Of a DNA stretch of 64,000 nt, positions 58,723 to 64,000 are shown one piece after another (the stretch's first letter is position 1; every line of letters starts with the position of its first letter). The notes under the pieces are model-generated. The model was not told the DNA's origin, did not search any database, and was given only the letters and a program-made list of their open reading frames with translations. Source of the DNA: Myxocyprinus asiaticus (lineage: Eukaryota; Chordata; Actinopteri; Cypriniformes; Catostomidae); assembly GCF_019703515.2 (NCBI RefSeq), contig NC_059379.1, positions 23,177,880 through 23,241,879 of the forward strand, given 5' to 3'. The translations under genes and the position numbers were made by a program.

Positions 58723-59940
58723 TATATACCATATTTATACAGTCAATTATTATGCATATTTTATTAGAATAAGGTTTTATTAGGAAAGGTGCTTTAAAAA
58801 TACATTTGAAAGATAGCCTGTTAACCTAATAAGTAAATATTTTCATAACATGTTTCTTATGCAGAATAAATTGGTCTTTATATGGATTGTATTTATAATT
58901 TTTCTACTTTATATTTTAGGACAGGTGCCCCAAATGAGGGATTCATCATAATTGGAAGGTCCTTGGCATTAAAACATTTGAAAACTCCTGGCCGTAGTTA
59001 TTTAGATGTACAGTAAACTTTTAAATTTTTCTGTAACTGCCTGCTTCACTACTCTTTATTACCTTATATATACAGTAGTATCTTATCAGGTGAACAGCTC
59101 CCTTCCAATATCTTGGTTCCTTGGATCAATATTCATAAAAATTATATTATAATTAATTTACTGTACCTAGTTATAGTGTTCTGGATGAGCTGGATACTAC
59201 AAAAAATTCCAGTCTGATTTCACACACTTGCATCATCCAGATAACTTGCTGACATCAGCGTAATCTTTTGACAATGGAAATTCAGAGAAGATCTAAAACA
59301 AAAGAAAATGCATTTCTTTAAATCCAGGCAGGCAAAGTGTGCATATAACTTTTTGTCTTAAATATTAATAAGAAATGAATTATTTATTAATGCAGTATGA
59401 AATACGTGCAAATAAAACACTTTTTGAAGTTAGCAGACTTTTTATTTTAAACTTTTTCCTGGTGAATGTGAGGATATACCTTGTGCTTGGCAACACAGAC
59501 ACATCCACCATATAAATTCACACTCAGCATCTCAATGTGAGATTAAAGCGAGTGTATGAATTTTCAAATATTGTGGAGCCAGACAGACGAACCTCCGAGG
59601 AGGATATCATACGTTCAATTAAACTAAATGTAGAAGATGACGATTGTGAGCACAAAAAACCTCACAGAGTTTGAACGTTTCTCAGGCAATTACTTTAAAG
59701 TGCCTGAACTAACATTGCCTGAGGGGAAAATGCCTTATCACAGATCCTCCATTATGTGAGGAAAACTTTTAAAGTGAAAATCAAATGACAGCAGTGACTG
59801 TCTAGCATACACAGAAAAACACCACATGCTCATTGGAAATATCCTTCTCTTTTCGTGTAAAGTGACTGTGTTTGGAAGCTGCACATCATGATGAGTTTTC
59901 ATGTACTGTATGCAGTCCCACGTACCTTAAATATACTTCA
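58723..59940. other. intergenic DNA, no feature recognised
   Basis: AT-rich noncoding DNA. No supported exon, RNA gene or transposon end. Confidence 0.4.
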
Positions 59941-59944
59941 CATA

Positions 59945-60262
59945 TCATATTAAATGTGATGTGTGTAATTTGTGCTCCACTAGCATCACCAAACGGAATT
60001 GTAAAAAGTTTTCAAACAAGTTTCCCGAACACTCCCCCTGTCTTCCTTGGACAGACAAACAGATAGTCCCATCCCAAACTCACGTCATTGGTTGAGCGAA
60101 TATTGCTGTTTCACGCTGGTCAAATAAAAACAAATGGTGCAATGTTTGATAGCACCTCAGAGCCACAGTGTTTACACTTTTTCGGGTCTAATTTCCTGGC
60201 TAATGTACACTCTTAAGGTACTGTAAAGGCACAAGGGCCATCACTGGGGTGCTACCTTCAAG
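59945..60262 (+). repeat. MITE-like repeat, partner of 34055-34330
   Basis: It contains GTGATGTGTGTAATTTGTGC, CCCATCCCAAACTCACGTCA and ACAGTGTTTACACTTTTTCG, the reverse complement of words at 34055-34330. The last 55 bases (ACTCTTAAGGTACTGTAAAG to CACTGGGGTGCTACCTTCAA) resemble the start of the GGTACC-type repeat at 61980-62190. Confidence 0.55.
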
Positions 60263-61159
60263 CATGGGCCGTAACCATAAGTCCCCTCCAATAACTGATA
60301 TCCTTGTTGCTGTTCTGCTGCTGTCCATTATGCACCACTGTCTAATTGTCAATCAGTTGTTGCAGGAGTAACACAATGGTTTAAAAAAGTTCATATTTTT
60401 AGCATGCACAGTAGTCTAACACTACTCGTCAGTGTCATATGAGATAGCCAATCAAATTGATGAAGGCGGGACTCAAATTTAAGAAGCTGAGTGGGAACCT
60501 TGTGGATTATTCCAGTGCCACGCAGCATGCACGCATCAGTGTCAGCAGTTCAGGTTAAGTGTTTTAGTGTCATGTAAGATGTCAGTATATAACTAAACAT
60601 GCAATATTTGCCCACTATTTTATGATTGAAATATTGTACTGACCGACAGTAATTTCCAGTGGTGCAAACTATTCACTATTGGCGAAATTTGTTGTTTTGA
60701 ATCAAAAATATTTGTATGTCATTCATAACTATGAATGTGAAAACATTAATGGAGCAGTTTTCAGCATATCAGGCTTAAGACAAAGAGTAAATGTGTGTAT
60801 ATTGCAAAGGAATTGAATGAATTTGGTAGCTTTTTAGAAAATTCACTTGATATTGTCTTAGAAAATGATCTATAACACAAAGTAGAGCATTTTAACCATT
60901 AGATTAGAATTAGAACATGGTAAGACCTGTGACTTGTGGCTTCAATTGAGTTTTTAGGTTGTGGCATGGACAGTGTCATATATTTTTAATGCAAATATTA
61001 TTAGGTAATAATTTAAAATCAGTTTCAGATTTTCTAAATAATTTCTTTATGTCTTTAATTAATTCTGAATTCTGTACAGAAGACTCCTTTTAAAAGGGAC
61101 CATTTTATTTTGAGTATGTCCTTGTCAGGTCTGTGCTCAAAAAAAAAAATAAGCCACTA
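60263..61159. other. intergenic DNA, no feature recognised
   Basis: AT-rich noncoding DNA with no supported feature. Confidence 0.4.
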
Positions 61160-61640
61160 GTTAAAGGAGTAGCTCACCTAAAAATGGAAAATGTACTTTT
61201 ACTCACTCATTTACTCACTCTTATGTTGTTCAAAACCCATATGCTGTTACTTTTTCTTGGAACATAAAAATAGATATTTTAAGCAGCTCTGTTCCATAGA
61301 ATAACAGTATATAGTGAGCATAAAGGACAAATACTATAAAGGTTTAGTATAAAGACATCATAACAGTCGTCCATATGACTTGTGCATTATATTCAAAGCT
61401 TTCTGGGGCCACACAACAGCTTTGTGTTGTATGGACAACTTTTATGGTATATTAATAATATTTTTTTTCTTTGGACCTTGACAGCAGTGGTCAATATGAA
61501 CTGTTTTGGTATGGAAAAGAGCAGTGTTAGGATTCTTGAAGAAAATATTGTGTTATGATTCTACTGTAGACAAAAAAAAACAAAAAAAAAAACATAATGA
61601 GGGACAACTTGAGGGCAGTAAATAATTTTGTGTATTTTCT
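61160..61640. repeat. foldback MITE, diverged
   Basis: The left end AAAGGAGTAGCTCACCTAAA and AATGGAAAATGTAC, with TTACTCACTCTTATGTTGTT, resembles the left ends at 21534 and 17085. A right-arm trace ATAATGAGGGACAACTTGAG and GGCAGTAAATAATTTTGTG lies near 61595-61635. Confidence 0.6.
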
Positions 61641-61974
61641 TTTTTCTAGCCCGCTGATGTCATGTTATTTTACAGATAAAATGAAAAACAGTGATGAAAA
61701 GAAATTCAAATTATATTTGTCTTTTCTTTGAGACAGCACAAAAAAGAAAGAAAAATGACTTAATAAAACATGTATCTTTTAAAACCAAAAATGATAAAAT
61801 GTTAGGCCTTTACTGCATTTAAATCCTTTATTCAGAAAATTACTGCATTCAGAGCCTTTAATATGTTAAAGGACCAAAGAGGACAATTATATTTGTGACC
61901 TCAACATCCGCGATGCATCACACCCAAAATGATTTGGTCCCCCCGAGTGCTCAAGACATGGTTATGGCCTTGCC

Positions 61975-62190
61975 TTCAAGGAGACCTTTTTTGTACCCCT
62001 AGTTAAACTTAATAACTTGTTTTGGGTAGATTATTGTACTTTAAGTACCTATTGTGTACCTTTAAAGATACATTTATATGTTTTGTTCCTCTGGGAGCAA
62101 ACGTTTCTAAGGGTATGAACCCAAAATAAGGTTACCACCCCAGTAACAGCATTGTACCTTAAACGGTACCTTTTTTTCTGAGAGTGTAGG
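61975..62190. repeat. GTACC-rich MITE-like repeat
   Basis: The text AAGTACCTATTGTGTACCTT, AAAGATACA, then TTACCACCCCAGTAACAGC and GTACCTTAAACGGTACCTTT resembles a common fish nonautonomous repeat rich in GTACC words. Ends are approximate. Confidence 0.5.
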
Positions 62191-63229
62191 TGAATATTTA
62201 AATATGTAGATCCAAACGACATTTACTGTCTACTTACTGTTTATATTTACACACAGTCTCTCACAGGACTGCATCAACACTGAAGTCCTATGAAGCAATG
62301 TGCCTCAAGCATGTAAGAGTACAAAAAATGCTTTGTGTATAATTAGGTTAGATCTATTTATCTACAAATGCATTTCACTCCAGAACATATTCAGCACACT
62401 ATATTTATGCTGATAGAGAGTTATATTAATTCTCTGAAACCTTCCAGGTAATTGATACAAAATATGAAGCTGCATAGCCTGTGCACTGAAAATGCTCTTT
62501 TGAATTTCAACATTGTAAAATATACTTGATTTGAAAGGCTTTATAATCTGTATGTAATCTGTAATCTCTTCAGTGGTTGTGTTGTATGTACAAACATTGT
62601 CTTATGAGAAGATAAAATGTATTCTCACCATCACTGTTTCATGTAAATCTTTGACCAATTAGATAATATTTGATTTGAAGCAGTCGCTTAGAAAGACATG
62701 GCATTTCTAAACTTAGGAAAACTGTAACTTTGGAGCATTTTCCATGGTTCATTTTTTCTGAGAATGGCAAGATGAGAGAGATTTGCTCCACCTGTTCTTT
62801 AAAGATCTGGAAGCGTGTAACTGAGTGTGCTCTTGTGAAGCTTTATGGAGATTCTTCACCCTTTATCAGATCTGATTGGCATTGAGAGCCCAACTGTACA
62901 GTATGTGACAACACCTGGGCATCTTCAATCTGCATGCATGCCATACTGTGAAGAAAAAAACATGTGTGTGTTTTTGTGGAGACAGAATAGCAATCGAACC
63001 AATTCCAAACTCTGCAAGTGTCTTGTACATAGAAACAGGCTACATTTAATTTGTTCTGTGTGTACTTACACATGCTATTCACTTACAAATACAGAAAGCT
63101 TGTTATACTCCTAATTTTATCTCCTAAACAGCTCGTTTGCTTTTCACAGCCCTGAGCAAATGACTACGATCTCATTGAATGTGGTTCCAGCAGCTTTGTC
63201 ACCCAGTCAGCCATCTGTTAATGCTGGCT
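62191..63229. other. intergenic DNA, no gene recognised
   Basis: Overlapping short open frames on both strands (62843-63114) have no known motif and no splice context. Confidence 0.4.
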
Positions 63230-63500
63230 AAGGGCCCGACACCAGGGCACAACCAGTATGGCCAGGTTGGCTCTAGTCTTGTATAGCCAGACCTTTGACT
63301 TAAACAGCAAAGGTCTGGGGTCTATCACAGCTAACACTGGCAAAGAACCGCCCACTTAGGCAGGAAAAGCCATCTAACTAACATGTAAAGTGACCAGTCA
63401 CAGCCAGGTTTGTCATTACATGATGTTTAGGGGCAGGGTTATCGGAGACGGCTCATACCATAATAAAAGACAGTCATGGGAAAATAAATAATTGATATAA
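63230..63500. repeat. possible MITE (GGGCCCGACACCAGGGC end)
   Basis: A GC-richer block with an internal inverted pair, AGCCAGACCTTTGACTTAAA and AACAGCAAAGGTCTGGGG. It resembles part of a short DNA element but boundaries and class are not clear. Confidence 0.35.
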
Positions 63501-63604
63501 TGGCGCGCGAGTCTCCGCAAGCGACTGCACAGAAAACACACGGGAAAATTGCGGAAAATGTGTAGCGAGCGTAAGAACAGCACAGAACTTCATTACAGAG
63601 TCAG

Positions 63605-64000
63605 TGTTGGGGAGTAACGAAATACAAGTAACGGGAATACGTATTTAAAATACAAAATATAAGTAACTGTATTCCACTACAGTTACAATTTAAATCATTG
63701 GTATTTAGAATACAGTTACATTCAAAAAGTATTTTAATTACTGAAGAGATTACTTTGCATTTTATTGTCATTTGTTTCATTTAATATTTAGTCCTTTCAG
63801 ATGGAAAACATTTATACATATAAATGATGCGATCCAAAGTGCATTTGAACAGCGGTGAAACACTTTCTTATGATGTGTTACATTCAGACAGAAAAGTAAG
63901 TTTGGAGCACAAGAAATAGAAATAAACCTTGTGTAAATTGTCAGCTTTACGCTAAGCTAAAATGCTATTTCTAGTCATTTTACATGCACGTTACCAGGCA
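63605..64000. repeat. dispersed repeat running off the right edge
   Basis: The text GTTGGGGAGTAACGAAATAC then AAGTAACTGTATTCCACTAC and GTTACATTCAAAAAGTATTT is one I recognise as a very common cyprinid/teleost repeat end. It continues beyond the window. Confidence 0.55.

Noticed and set aside
1..64000. CRISPR arrays, operons or a prokaryotic defence system
   Set aside because: No regularly spaced direct repeats with unique spacers and no gene clusters; introns, SINEs, LINEs and Tc1 elements show vertebrate nuclear DNA.

Overview
This window looks like a stretch of a teleost nuclear chromosome, most likely from a cyprinid (carp/minnow-type) fish. The reasons are spliced exons with GT/AG borders, long AT-rich noncoding DNA, microsatellites, tRNA-derived SINEs of a type I associate with cyprinids, many Tc1-like elements, an L1-clade LINE and a Tf1/sushi-type chromovirus. 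The species call is inference. No bacterial or organelle features, CRISPR arrays, rRNA genes or ordinary tRNA genes are seen.

Host gene: only one protein-coding gene can be supported, the 3' end of snx29 (sorting nexin 29) on the + strand. The penultimate exon is at 11441-11580 and the terminal exon with the stop codon is at 18382-18511, separated by a 6.8-kb intron. Bases 1-11440 are probably the preceding snx29 intron. The 45 kb after the gene contain no exon that I can recognise.

Region by region: (1) 640-3072 is an antisense L1 remnant with a Tc1-like element inserted at a TA. (2) 3.1-11.4 kb is intron with a TSD-flanked SINE (4228-4662), a hairpin element (7291-7444) and simple repeats. 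(3) 11.6-18.4 kb is the last intron, with several foldback or MITE-like repeats. (4) 18.5-39.7 kb is intergenic, with deleted Tc1-like elements, foldback MITEs, a TTAA-flanked piggyBac-like element (30128-31350), an 1.8-kb inverted-repeat element (31556-33371) and a second SINE (35868-36307). (5) 39693-45015 is a structurally full-length but inactive L1 with a 16-bp target-site duplication. (6) 48371-56755 is a deep nest: an L1 fragment lies inside a chromovirus, which lies inside a Tc1-like element. That element, with a second piggyBac-like element beside it, lies between the arms of an older foldback repeat. (7) 57501-58720 is another deleted Tc1-like element. The rest is AT-rich DNA with MITE pieces and a dispersed repeat running off the right edge.

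The mobile elements are all broken. The most notable observations are the base-exact nesting junctions, a self-priming primer-binding arrangement in the chromovirus whose gag start lies inside its LTR, tandem duplications in the L1 ORF1/ORF2 spacer, and a recurrent 16-bp palindrome in the two piggyBac-like copies. All identifications come from reading motifs and comparing sequences within the window; no database search was run.
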